64,000 nt of DNA from Lichenostomus cassidix (lineage: Eukaryota > Chordata > Aves > Passeriformes > Meliphagidae), in NCBI GenBank assembly GCA_008360975.2, contig CM039183.1:52847350-52911349 (forward strand), written 5' to 3'. A program made the translations under genes and the position numbers. The notes under the pieces are model-generated. The model was not told where the DNA came from. It saw only the letters and a program-made list of their open reading frames with translations, and searched no databases. This document shows, in pieces, positions 36,968-49,298 of this stretch. Every line of letters begins with the position of its first letter. The stretch's first letter is position 1.

Positions 36968-39900
36968 TAGAAGTGGAGTGAGCATCTGTATTACTAAGTG
37001 AGTTTTTGTCAGGGTTTCTTGTTTAGGCACACGTACATAGAAGCAGGCTGGAGAAAACAACAGCATTGCTAAGTAAACCTGAGACCAATCAATGGCTCTT
37101 CCAATCATTTCTTTTTAAACAGTGAGTGCTCCAGTTGTGCAGCTTGTTCCACCCGCTGAAATCATAATGCAGATCTGGGGCTGATGGCCAGACTGCTTCA
37201 GTGGCACACAAAATCCAGTGGCAGCTGGAGTTACTCACCCACCTTGTTGAACACCTTTGCTCCTAACTCACACTGTCTCCATGCCCCCATTCTGTAGGAT
37301 TAGCTGAGTTTCCAGCTAATGGCATTTCTAAGTGTATCAAGTGTGCAGCGTTAATTTCCCCAGCATCTCATTGACTTTCCAGTCAATATTGCTGTGATCC
37401 TTTCAGAACCACTCTTGTGTTCAAAGTATTGTAAATGAGTTTAATCACCGGAATGACCTGGTTTTCAGCAGGGCTGTGAACTCTTGGTAACCATGCAGTC
37501 ACCAGGTGACCAGCACCCCCTATGCCCCTTGGTTCACTCGTGCTTTGAGTCATGCCAGTAGAGGAAAACACCAGGATTAAAACACTCTTGAGAGCGTTCA
37601 AAATAGTAATAGTTTTCCCAATAAGTTGGAGGTTTTTTTGAGTTGGAAAAGCCTGTTTTACCAAAACATAAATTTTTCATGTGAAAAATGTTAATTTTTG
37701 CCTTTTTGTCATGAAAGAACATCTAAGGTCTAAGCACCAGATAGTGATCTTAACTGGGCCCAACCACTTAATTGGTTTGTGAAATTTATCTGGTTTAATT
37801 TGATGTATCATTTATAACAGAGCAAGTCACTTTTAGCATTACAGCTTCCTGTTATGTTTCTATAATGTGAAAATGAAAGGATCAAAATCAGGACATGATA
37901 TTAATTTTAATAAAATTGAACAGTTGTGATTTAATATTACAACTTGAAATAAACATTCTTCTTTTTCTTGTAATGTTTTCCATTTGGAATTTGGAATGAA
38001 AACAAAACTCAGAATGTGTCAGTTTCAGATAGTTTGAAACTTTCAAGTGGCAACCAGCTATATCTGCTTGCTTGTACTAAAGTTATTTTACAGGTATATG
38101 AACTTTCTCCCTTTGTAGATTTTTCCCTGCTGTTTTAAAGGCAAAGATTTGTCCTTGAGTCACAGCAGAGGGCAATCAAATGGATTGAAGACCTGAGTTC
38201 TGCCCCTAGCCTTTATTTTCGGCAGAGCAGAGAAAGTAGAGGGAGATGTGTTCTGACATCTGTGGCATGTGGTGGCTGGTGAACTTGCAACTTCACAGCT
38301 ACGTTCCTCCCTCATATGTGCTCCTCTGCTGTCAGTTCCTCTCTGCATCCCAGAAAAGTAACTGCTGGCACCTGGAGAAGGAGGGCTCATCCTGGCTGCA
38401 GAGGGACATTTGTTCTGAAGGAGTGGATTGGTAGAAACATTTTTATGTGCACAGTCTGATGAGAGGAGAACTCAGAAAGACAGACCCCAAGAGGCAAAGG
38501 GAGAAGAAAGTAGCTAGGAATTAAGTGTCTGGAAAGGAAAAAAGAAATCCAGACCCTGCAATTATCTGTGCCTTTTACGCTTGTTAGAAATTTCTGGGAG
38601 ATGAAACAAAAAAGAGTTAGGAGGTTCTCACCAACAAGCAGGCTGCTTGCACTGCCAGCTCACAGCTTAAGGCCAGACTCCTATCCCACTGCCATTGCCA
38701 TTGTGCCCTGCAGGAACTGTTGTACCTCTGGATGGGTTTCAGCACTCTCCTGATTAAACCCCTTTGTTTTCTCAAAAGTTCTAGTTCAGAACATGGTTTT
38801 GATTTTGGAAATTAATGAGGACTGTCATTTTAACGGAGATTTCAGGTATCTATTTGATGTTATTTATTCCAGCTATTTAAGACATTCTAGAAATCCTTTC
38901 AGCATCTGCCTCTTTGTATTAGAATGTGGCATTTTAAGAGTCTTGCCTGTTGGTGCACTATGTTTATGGTCTACACATAGACTCTTTGACTAAACATTAA
39001 TAAATGTAGCTATAACAATAAACAGGATGTGAAAAAAATGGTAACTACTGGAGAAATAGCATCAAGCCAAGGGCAAGGTGACAAGATCACATTGTAAAGA
39101 AGCTGGTGAAGAAGAGTTACTTTAAACAACAAGTAGATGTTTTTTAGGACAGGTGGACACTGTTGGGGTATGTTTGGAATATCCTGATATTCTTCTCAAT
39201 GCATAGAACTCACAAAAGTCAGGATGTCTCTTCATTACATGTGTTATTACTTATAATTAATTAGCACTTTGTACCCTCTGAGAGCTGACCTTCATAATCA
39301 CACAAGCTGAATTCATATAGATTTTTGTTTGACCTGCTGCAGATAGATCATAAAAGACCAGCCCTTATCAGCAATCAAGTCCTCTGTTAACACTGCCAAT
39401 GATAGCCTTTCATGCCTCTTAAGTTGTGTGCCTGCTACTAGCAGGAAACTTGCTTGAGAACACTCTTCTCATTCACCACATACATCTCCAAAGATCAGGG
39501 CTATTTCTCTTTCAGCTGACACTTTCCCGAGGCTACAGAGGTCTGTGTTTCTCCTATTTCCATCTCTTTGCAGATGGAATGTCTGTGCTACCACCTTCTG
39601 AATCGACACTTGAATCTGAATTTTTCACATTTCAGGTGACAGTCAGAAGGACAGCATTTTTAGGGATCTGAACTGAGGCTGTTTTTGATTTAACAGTTGA
39701 AACTCTTAAACTTGAATTGTTAAACATTCAAAAATATGAAGAAACCAGCTATATAGTCCCAGGTAGTGTAGTCACATGAGACACAGGAGAGCAGGGCATA
39801 ATCTCCCCTGTTCTGTTTTAGCACTTCAGAACTATAAAGTACCTCTTATTTCAGCAGCAGCCTATGGATTCTGGATTTTGGTCCTGTCGGCATTGCCTAT

Positions 39901-41925
39901 GTTTTTGAGAAGTTTTGTGTCAGCTGTCTGTGTCATAGAAGCTGCGGGTGGATGCATGATGCCAGCAGGAGCTGTGCCAGACCTTTCCTCATGCAGCACA
40001 AGAGCAGTAGTACTGATGCTGTGGGAATTAGTATTATTGTCAGTCACTTCTTGTTTAACTCAGTTTGAAATGAGCTCGGTAAAGCTGAAGAATGGCTTAA
40101 TAGTTAACTGCAATTTGGCTGAATGTCAGGTAGTGCCTTTGGGTCTGTAAAAATTTGCAGTGATTAAACCACATTCTAAGAAACCTGTTTTGCTGAGCAT
40201 TTTGGATATGTGTTTTTAATGTCCCTTTGGTATACAGTATGAGTACAGGGCACAAGATGGAGAAAATGTTGTTCTTTGAAATCAGTGACCTACACACATG
40301 GAAAATATAAGTGAGGGGCTATTGACTCCTAGATCCATGACATGCCTCACAGAGCTGGGGCATTCAAAATACTTATTTCCATAAATGTGAGAATGGTTCC
40401 TAAAAACACACACAGAACCAACCACACTTACCAAACCAAGAAAATTTTACGTACTGCATGTTAGTGTCTGCACTGTTTCAGAGTTGAGAATTAATGATCC
40501 TTTGCTGCTAAAAACCCAGAAACTGTTAAATGATTGGAGCCTTGGAGGTAATGCAAGCAGTAATTGCTGATCTTTGGGCTGGCATGTTTTCCCTCCTTGT
40601 GTTGTTGTTTGCTGGCCTCAGAGATGGCTTGCAGTTGGAGGCAGATTTGACTGGTCGCTCCCAAACTCCAAAATATGTGAGATCATCTGCATTTTTTGAA
40701 GGAATATGTGATTTGGACCACTCCGTGGGCTCCTTAGCTGTTGTGTGTCATGCACCACTACATTTTGCAGTTACAGAGACAGCATGAAGGGTCTGGCAGA
40801 ACTGATGCTGATTCACTGTCTCTTTTAACAGGTCTCAATAAAATTACCAAGATAATATCAATTAAAAATAGAGACCTCAGTAAAATTTTCTTGCAAAACT
40901 CTGAAACATATAAAGATCATCAAGTATTTCCAGATGACTATGAATGAATAAGTGCAAGAATAATGAGGTTGCAGCTGCTGTTGTTACCGCTGTGTACAAG
41001 TGTGACGAGGAGCCCTGGTTCTGGAGTGAGCCCTTCTCTGTCATCTGCCATTCCACACCAGAACAAAAAGATGATTTGAACATTCTTTTGGACAGAGACC
41101 AAGTTTTGCATTATCTGTTCTGGAGAAACACGTGAGCATAAATAAAGGCAAATACACTGTTTGCCCCCAGCTACTGTGTATGCCTTGCATGCTGCAGGCT
41201 GGATAAGTGTGTGCCATGTGCTGTCAGCACAGGTCTGTCTGCATGGGAAGCAGTTCTGTTGCATGCAGATGTAGCCAGGGAAAACCTTTTGTTTGTACAA
41301 GAAGCTTACTGACACTAATTAAATATTTTCTTTATTTGGAAAGCAGACAATTCATGACTACCTACATGCCCCCAGATTTACACAAATAGTTGATTACAAA
41401 CCTCTTATGTTCTGGAAGACTGAGAGGGAATTCCTATTTTAGTCCTGCTGAAATGACATAGGTAGGCAATTCAAGTAATGGCCTGTTAGTCAGTTATTAA
41501 ATATTGCTCTTCAGCAAAATTGCTAATGATGATGGTCTTTCTGTGCTACCTTTAGAAGAGTGCAGAGTATATTCTGAAGAGAGATTATCTTGGATACAGA
41601 AGGCCACTAGCTTGAACACTGTCCAAATCAACCAATTATCTGTGACAATCAACCAGCTCTGCCAGGCCACACAGAGATTAGTTGCTATATAAAGTTCCAT
41701 GCTTTAAATTAAATGGCTAACGATAGAAAGGTGAAATTGCTCTGAGGATGAGACTTGATTTTTAGAGGAAGGATAAACTTTTAGCAGAGGTGGACTGCCT
41801 CCTGTGGGTATAAAGACCATTGTTCTGAGTAAGTATCTTCATCATCCTTTAAAAGCTGTTCATAAAAACTGTGCAGGTATAGATAATCTAAAATCCTTCA
41901 ACCAGCGTCGTGGTGGCCAGGTATA
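36968..41925. other. No recognisable gene
   Basis: The longest frames are plus 39776-40150 and minus 40938-41315 (124 and 125 codons), neither with a recognisable domain. A CTCF-like core ACAGCAGAGGGC lies at 38162-38173 (11 of 12 positions). Confidence 0.6.
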
Positions 41926-41930
41926 TACTG

Positions 41931-42005
41931 CTGTGTGCAGAGAGGTAGGTGTTATGGGACAGATATGACATGCTGTGTGCAGGGAGGTAGGTGTTATGGG
42001 ACAGA
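41931..42005 (+). repeat. 42-bp tandem duplication, 1.8 copies
   Basis: CTGTGTGCAG-AGAGGTAGGTGTTATGGGA begins at 41931 and recurs at 41973 with one A-to-G change. The second copy stops near 42005. It lies about 50 bp before the LTR at 42058 and is not part of the LTR consensus I recall. Confidence 0.92.
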
Positions 42006-42057
42006 AGCTGGTCCTGGTGGGCAAGATAAGCAGTAGGGCTGACACCTGATGACATAC

Positions 42058-42652
42058 TGTGTAGGCTTTGGCTGGGGTAGAGTTAATTTTCTTCTCAGTG
42101 GCTGGTATGTGGCTGTATTTTGGATTTGTGCTAAACGCGGGGTTAATGATATAGAAATGTTTTTGTCATTGCTGAGCAGGGCTTACACAGAGCCAAGGCC
42201 TTTTCTGCTTTTTGTACTGCCACACTGCTGAGGACACTGGGGGTGCATGGGAGGTTGGGAGGAGACATAGCCAGGACAGGTGACCCCAACAGACCAAAGG
42301 GATATTCCAGACCATATTACATCATGCTCAGTGTATAAAGTGGTAGGGAGAAGGAGGAAAGGGAGGACATTTGAAGTGATGGTGTTTGTCTTCCCAAGTC
42401 ACTGTTATGTGTGATGGGGGCCTGCTCTGCTGGGGATGGCTGAAAACATTCCTGCCCATGGGAAGCAGGAAATGAATGGCTTGTTTTACTTTCCTTGTGT
42501 GCACAGCCTTTGCTTCCCTATTAAATTGTCTTTATCCCAACCCATGAGTTTTCTACCTTTTACCCTTCCAGTTCTCTCCCCAGTTCTGCTGCTGGGGGTG
42601 TGATTGAACAGTTGTGTGGTACTTGGTGGCTGGCTTGGGTTAAATCATTACG
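42058..42652 (+). mobile_element. Solo LTR, avian ERVL-type endogenous retrovirus
   Basis: It begins TGTGTAGGCTTTGGCTGGG, then TAGAGTTAATTTTCTTC. Recognisable blocks follow in order: GTGCTAAACGCGGGGTTAAT, ATTGCTGAGCAGGGCTTACA, CAAGGCCTTTTCTGCTTTT, GACCCCAACAGACCAAAGGG, ATCATGCTCAGTGTATAAAG (a TATA-like box at about 42333), CCTATTAAATTGTCTTTATC (polyadenylation-type signal) and ACCCATGAGTTTTCTACC. It ends near GGTGGCTGGCTTGGGTTAAA. This order is that of a common avian ERVL-type LTR. There is no internal viral sequence on either side, so it is a solo LTR. I could not find a convincing target-site duplication, and the exact 3' end is uncertain by about 6 bp. It is in opposite orientation to the copy at 1600-2133. 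Confidence 0.88.
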
Positions 42653-43300
42653 TATATTCAGAACAGAGATAAATGACAGAGGCACACCTCATCCTTCTCG
42701 CATCATGAAAAACTAAACTACTGGTCAAACACATGCGCTTTAGCTGTGATTGCTAGAAACTTTTACTTCTTTCCCTGCAAACAAAGCATCATCTGCAGCT
42801 ATTTGCAAAAGGAATACTTGTGTGTGCTCTGGGCAACACAAGAGAAATATTGATTAGTGACAATTGTGCAAGGAAAGAAATTTTGACTAACTGCATATTC
42901 AAAAGAGTTAAAAAGAGAGATGTTACCATGAAGAAACAAGCCAAGCAGAAACAAGGTTCCTCTCAGAGGATCTTGCTCACATTCACCTGCGTTAGAAGGT
43001 CCTGATTCAAGTGTCCAACCTCTGCAGAGAACATACAGTACTCACTCCTGCTGCTGTCCAAACTAAGAGGCAAGGAAGAAAAAAGCTGGAGGAAGAAGAT
43101 GCTGCCTTTGCTAGGAGGAGATGCAGATGGGAAGGGGAAGAATATGAGTAACAATGTGCATCAGCTGTGGACCAGCTTCTCCTGTTCCTCACTCAACTGG
43201 TACTTGGCTTCTTAAATCCTGTGCCCTAAACCCCTTCCTCATTCTGTGCCCAGTCACCAGCAAGCAGTGAGTTTTGCCAAAGCAGTGAAATATGGGCTTA
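42653..43300. other. No recognisable gene
   Basis: No gene or repeat named. Overlapping minus-strand frames at 42963-43192 are Ser-rich products of purine-rich DNA. Confidence 0.6.
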
Positions 43301-43305
43301 AGTCA

Positions 43306-43376
43306 CAGGGCCAAGCTCTCACTGAATGTAAATGGGAATGACTCCACTGCTTTCACTGGTTAAGGTTCTTGCCCTG
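43306..43376. repeat. Palindromic MITE-like ancient amniote repeat (probable)
   Basis: The ends are inverted: CAGGGCCAAG at 43306-43315 and CTTGCCCTG at 43368-43376. The interior (AATGTAAATGGGAATGACTCC, split by a few mismatches, then CACTGCTTTCACTGG) resembles a short palindromic repeat common in turtles, crocodilians and birds, whose interior runs close to GTGTAAAT...CTCCATTGACTTCAATGG. The copy is much decayed. The identification is from memory of that pattern. Confidence 0.4.
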
Positions 43377-45785
43377 AGTTTTCAAGATGCTTTTAAGTAT
43401 TGGATGTAAACAACCTGCCACCATGGATACACTTTGGTTTAGAGTGGATTTTTCACTGCTTCAACATACCTATTAATTGCAGTAATGTTTTGCTGCACTC
43501 CTTTGGATTAAAATGCTATTTCTAAATGTCAGTTAATGGGTTTTAGTGAAAGTAATTTCTTAAACATTATGTACTCAGTTTAAATCTAACAGGGTAACTA
43601 AACATTAAAGTAACAGGGGGGAAAATCTATATTGCTCTAATTTGTATTGTATGTTCTTTTCACCAAGTATAATTGCTATTGACTGCCTAAAGCAGCATTC
43701 TCCAAAGCATGAATAACCAGAAAAAAAGTTGCAATTGTATGTAAAAATCAGTGTCATACCTTGCTAGCATAAACATGGGATGAAGAGACGAGTTATGCAA
43801 TACAATGCTTTGCATTCATTGTTGTTTCTCCCTTGCTTAGTCATTTTTAATGACTATCCAGCTCCCAATGGTATGAGGGGGTGAGCATAACAGATGCATG
43901 CATGTTTTGTTGGTAATGCAAACCACTATATGGAGGACTAAAACCAGAATGAACAAGTATCTGTAATTGTACAAAGGTGATGTTGTGTCCCAGAGTGGCA
44001 CTCTTTTTCCTTAATTCCAGAGAATAAACTCTGTTTTCATATTTTCAGTTCTGGGTCTCCCTTCTTAATGCACATAGAGTTATATTGCCATAGGCACAGG
44101 AGAGCAGTGTTCACATTTTCCTGTGTGAGTAAAGGAGGAACTAGTGTCCAAGGTGTCACTGTTAAGAAGACTTCCAAGAAACAAATAAAGGCAAAAATCC
44201 ACATGATTTTATCTTTGTTACTTGGAAATGAAATTACTTCCTGACTTATCACTAGTGTTTATGATCTTGCTCTCTATAAAATTCCATCTGGTATTTGATA
44301 CTTAACAAGAGTTTGATGTAAGAGGGAAAAGTATCATAAGGGGGTCCTCTTGATGCTTTGATCATCCTAATGTGTTAACCAAAACTTTGTCAAAGCCCTT
44401 TGTCCATCCAGCATAGCCCTGCATAAATAATGTCCTGCAGCTTCAGAAAACTCATCATCCACCTGTAAAGATGGACATCTTTAGGGGCCTTCATGGCCTC
44501 ATCCTCAGGAGTTATCTGCAACATTTTAATGAAATCTAACTGACCATTTATGAGGCACACACTCCCTTGTCTCCATAGTCATGATCCAAAGAGCTGCTCC
44601 CAATTCTGACTCTTATTCATGGCTGCAGAGTGATGGAGGAAAAGTCATTGTTGGGAGAGGAGGTATGAGCTGCTCTGTGGCAGCCTTTTATTTACCAAAA
44701 CATAGACTTTAATATTTATCTGATGTCTGTCCCTTAACTTCTGCTTTCCAAACTGTAAAACCTGATACTACTTTTAATTTCCTATAGCCAGAGAATTTCC
44801 AAAGAAGAGCTATAATTCTTCCTGCGTTTAACTACTTGCTTGGAAGGTGGAAATGATCATGTGCTAAGTGATGAAACTTATCTACTATGCAAACCATTCA
44901 TTTTGTGATTTGTGTTTTACAACCTGCTTGCTTCTTCACCTGTGCCCTGTCTGCAGATCAAATTCCCCTGGCAGGTGCAGATTTATGGGGGATAAAAAGA
45001 CAATTTCATCTTCACCCTCAGCTCTTGATTCACACTTCTCTTTCAGGACATCCACAGCACATGTTTTCCCAGAGTTAAGCTGGAGATTATTTCTGAGTCC
45101 CTCTGCTTCATTTCAAAGGCAGACAGAGAGGGAGAAATTTGGGCACTCAGAGATTTTGAGTCTTGTCCCCACTGTTAGCTCCACTGCTTTGCGCACACCT
45201 ACCATATGGAGGGGCATTGAGACACATTTCTCTATCAGATGACATCTGGGAGGCATCTGCTCTAGCTTTAGGTCCTCCTAATTTGTATTACTCCTTAGCA
45301 ACCAGAAACAGTCCCCAGTTCTCTCCTAAAAAAAATTGGTTTAACTTTTGAAGAGATTTTTTTTCTTGTGGCCTGTGTGGAACCCATTTGCTGAAAATTA
45401 CAGTGCTCAAAGACTCAAATTAAGTTGATTTTGGAAAAGGTAGTGCACATCTTTTCCCCAGGTTAACATCAATGCTTTTTCACATATTTTTGTGGAAACC
45501 AGTTGAACTAAATAACCTGTCTCAGGCCTATCCCTTACCTTCCCCAGCTGCGCCTGGCCAGTTTTCAAGGGTGGGTTTTATACCTGACTTTTGTGCTGAG
45601 CTCAATGAGAAATGTTCCATCAGCCTGTGCCAACAAAAGGGCAGTGACAGACAGTTGTAGGGTAATACTGTGTCATATTGGCACAGACATTTTTGGATGA
45701 ACTTGTCACCTTCTCAAGCAGAAACTGAAAGTTCAAGGGAGCTCTAGAGGCTTAAGTTGTTTTGTGGCATCGGAGTGGGTAAACC
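43377..45785. other. No recognisable gene
   Basis: No gene recognised. The plus-strand frame at 44868-45242 (124 codons) has no domain. Sequence at 43780-43960 has octamer- and SOX-like words (TTTGCAT, CATTGTTG) that I cannot distinguish from chance. Confidence 0.55.
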
Positions 45786-45789
45786 TGAA

Positions 45790-45880
45790 AGCATAGAAGC
45801 TCCTTGGGGCAGGACCATGTCCGTTTTGTTTAGTATTGTATCAAATTTCACATTCTGTGAGTAAATGAAAATAACAGTGA
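45790..45880 (+). mobile_element. L2/ancient SINE-type 3' end relic
   Basis: AGAAGCTCCTTGGGGCAGGA followed by CCATGTCCGTTTTGTTTAGTA and GTATCAAATTTCACATT-CTGTGAGTAAATGA lines up with the 3' end shared by L2 LINEs and some ancient amniote SINEs, normally AAGCTCCTTGRGGGCAGGGAC, CCATGTCT, GTATCCCCAGCACCTAGCAC, AGTAGGTGCTCAATAAAT. The first half matches well and the second half weakly. Confidence 0.5.
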
Positions 45881-46207
45881 TGCTATGGTGCATTAGTGTC
45901 TGTGTGGGGAGCCCTGGGCTGGCTGTGCCATGCATGTCAGTGCAGACAGTGCAGAAACTCCTCTCTAAGGAGCTGTGGACAGCAAAGATTGTTCAGCCAG
46001 TGGTGTGACAGGGGTGTGCAGGATTGATTCTTACAGCACCGCTTACACTTTAAAAGTAGAGAGAGCAGACCAAAATGGCTTTAGACAGGAATTTCTAAGC
46101 AAATCTGGGACCATATGTGTTTATTGCTTTGCCTGTATTGCAAAAGTATCTCTCAATATCTTCACTCCATATTTAAATAGAATCAGTATGAAGTTCTTGT
46201 GGTATAA

Positions 46208-46223
46208 GCATGCATGCATGCAT
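46208..46223. repeat. (GCAT)4 alternating purine-pyrimidine run
   Basis: Four GCAT units in a row, partly self-complementary. Short; listed for completeness. Confidence 0.95.
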
Positions 46224-49200
46224 TCAAAATAGCAAGAAATAAGAGGGTCAAATGGATTGACTGTAAAAAAAGAATTGCAACAAAACTAAATATTCAAAAC
46301 TGCAGAGATTCAAATAACATGTAATAACAAAAGGAGCTGCTCTATATTTTATAGGGTTTTTTAGTGAATTATGGTCTCCCTTACTATCAAAACATTTGGT
46401 TTAGCTGTCCTGCTTTTTCAATATTTTGTCTCCTTCTATACATACATATGTACAGGACAGTCCCTGTTGAATGTTGATGATGGGATTATCAGCACCATTC
46501 TACTTTCACTCCACCTCACAAGTCAGTGATGACGATGGAAGAGTTTGTTTGCTACTTGACAAATAGCATGAGTGTGAACAACTTTGGAAAATCTCTGGAT
46601 CTGAAATCTATGTGTCAGTGTCGACTTTGTTAGCTAATTTCAGCAGTGCTTTTAAGCTGCTGATTGCCAGGAGCTGGGACAATTCACAGAGAAGAGAATC
46701 ACTCAGTCCTTTCTGCTGTGGCTTTTATATTCTTTCACCAGGCAGCTACTGGCAGGTGTTGGAGACAGGATATTAAGTTAAATGAAATTCTGGTCTGACC
46801 CCATAGGGCAGTTCTTTCAGTTTTATTTAGAGCCGCAGCTCAGCAGTGGAAGAGTCTGTAGCCTGATCCATTACCCTGTTAAAAGAACATGTTGCAACTC
46901 ACTTAAAAGCAAATGCAGTCTTAAATTACACATACAGAAGCTAAAAGTAGCCTCAGCTTAAATTAAAGGGTATGCTTTCCCAGAGGGGCAGCCGGCTCTG
47001 GTCGCCCAGAATGAGTCTTTTCCTGTGTGGGAGATTCTTTTTTAAGGCTGTATCTACTTATGCCAAAATGCTTCCTGATTCGGAGGCTGTGCTAATGCAG
47101 GCAAAAAGGGAAAGGTGAGGCATTATACACTGCTATTACCCGCTATTTAAACAAATATTCTTTTTTTGGACCTGAGGAGGTTTGTGGTTTTGCTTTTTGT
47201 TGGATTTTTTTTCTTTTGTTTTTTCCTTTTTATTTTTAAAAACTGAGCAGGCTTTTGGCAGGAGGATAATAAGGACTCCAGAAGGAATTCAGCATGAGGC
47301 TTTTTTATCATGCTGCCAGGGTTTAATGGGAAAGATAGGGCTGTGGAAAACATTTTCAGTTTTGGTTCACAGTAACACCCATCATCTGCTTGCATGTGGG
47401 CCTCCAGTGAGGAACTACACAAGTGCCTTGTGCCAGCCAGACAAAGCAGAGGTAACTTAAATGGCAGATTACTGCATGTGTGAGAAAATGCTTAGGTAGG
47501 AGGCAGCCACCTGGACTAATAATTATTTTTGTGACATATCCTCTGGGCAAAAAAGGTTTTTTAGGTCATTTGCAGAGTCTAGGAAGACAGAGGAGAGGAG
47601 AGATGGGGCAAGAGTTAGTTGAATGTTGGACAACATTTTCAGAATTAGAGGTCTGAATTCAAAAGCCTGCCCTTGGATAGATATTAGGTATCCTTTGATG
47701 GATCTGTTCCTAAAACTGCAAGGCACTAACTAGAAAGGTTTTGATCTGAGGGAGCCAATCTCAGATACAGAGATGTCTCTCAGGGTTAACATGCCTGTGC
47801 AGGTCTAAATTAGCAATAATATGACCCAAAGGATAATGCATTGTACAGATCTGCCTGTTTTGCTTTTCCTGCACTCTCTCTTCTGAAAGCTAATCACACA
47901 TTTTGTTGGATTTTTCTATACACCAGCTTCAGAGCCTCAGTCCTTACTCAGTTCTCACTTCACCTCTTGGGTGTATTTTGTTTCTGTTGTTCCATTGTGC
48001 TGGCTAAATAATGCAGGAAGACTAATAAATTCAAATATAATTTCTGATTGGTTTAGCAGCAGTTTAACTATCTAGAATAATTAGGTGTTATTGGATACTT
48101 TATATGATGAGTCCATGATGTTTAGACTAGAAAATAATAAAATGCACTCAATTGATTAAGCTCTTTGTAGGAGTCTAAGAATTAGCATACTGTCTAATGG
48201 CGAATAATTTATAATTACCAAGAAGAGCTGATAAAAGGGTTCAGTGCTATTGACTGCCTGACTTGATAACCTTGATCAGCAAGCTTCATTAAAAGAAAAG
48301 TCCTAGCTTGGATGTAACTCTGTAAAAGACATGAGATTACTTTAACACTTTGTCTCTTGAATGGGATGCTGCTGTTTTGACAGACGGTCCCAAAGTGCTG
48401 CCTTTGGAGACCACACATGCTCCAGATTGAGGGGCATGTTGCTAGGCTGACTGGCAACACATTCCCAAGTGGAAGTTTTCCCTGCAAGTGAAATCTCTGT
48501 TTTGAAACTAAGTAGTACAGGATATGTATAAAGCAACTTACTGCAAGATTTTGGCCTGCACTTCATTAACTACACTTGTCAGAGTAGGAAGATGAGTTCT
48601 GCAGTGGTATTTGCTATACTCTGTAGACTGTAGTTGGAGACACAGTCTGGTTCCTTTCACACATTTCTCTGAAGTGACAGCTGTTTGAGCCAAATTTAAG
48701 GTTAGAGATAACTTGTAGAAATGGAGGAATGAGTAGATCACAGCTTTTGCAGTAGACCTGTGGACACTTGATCTTTTCTAAACTGGAGAAAGGTGAATAA
48801 GCGGGACTTTCACGGAGAGGGAAAAGTACTGCATGAGAACTGCAAGACACTGATGTGCCAGGAAGGTTGACAGCTCTGCCATTTAAATGTCTATTTTCAA
48901 GCACATTCCCCATTCCCATGGCTTAGTTATGTCTGGCAAGTTCTCATTTAGTTTAGAATTGCCCCCATTTCTGACTGACAACATTGAAACAAATTTCAGG
49001 TTGTTCTCTTGTTCTGATGATGTGAGTCTGGGCACACCAGCTTTCTGCTGTGCCCCACACCCTCACTAGTGAGCAGAGAGATCTACTTAAGTGTTTCACA
49101 CGAGTGCAGAGTAAGAAGAAACCTGTGGCTGGTCACTGGTGCATAGTGAATTTGCCACAGACACAGATATTTCAAGTCAAAATAAAACAAATGTTTTCAT

Positions 49201-49282
49201 GCAAAGTCTTTGGCCTGAAGAACAGGATAAAGGTGATGAAGGAGGGTGGGTTGAGGAGTGTTATAAATGCATCCTTCTCTAC

Positions 49283-49298
49283 TTTTTTTTTTTTTTTT
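49283..49298 (+). repeat. Poly-T tract
   Basis: A run of 16 T residues with no recognisable retroposon body attached. Confidence 0.9.

Noticed and set aside
39776..40150. Plus-strand frame of 124 codons with hydrophobic stretches
   Set aside because: Hydrophobic runs look membrane-like, but no family is recognised and the start context is poor.
43800..43830. OCT-SOX composite site
   Set aside because: TTTGCAT and CATTGTTG are adjacent, but the relative orientation is not the canonical one and chance is likely.
44340..44560. Possible CR1 reverse-transcriptase fragment (ACTTTGTCAAAGCCCTTTG)
   Set aside because: A few words resemble the CR1 antisense pattern, but the flanking sequence does not follow the element in either direction.
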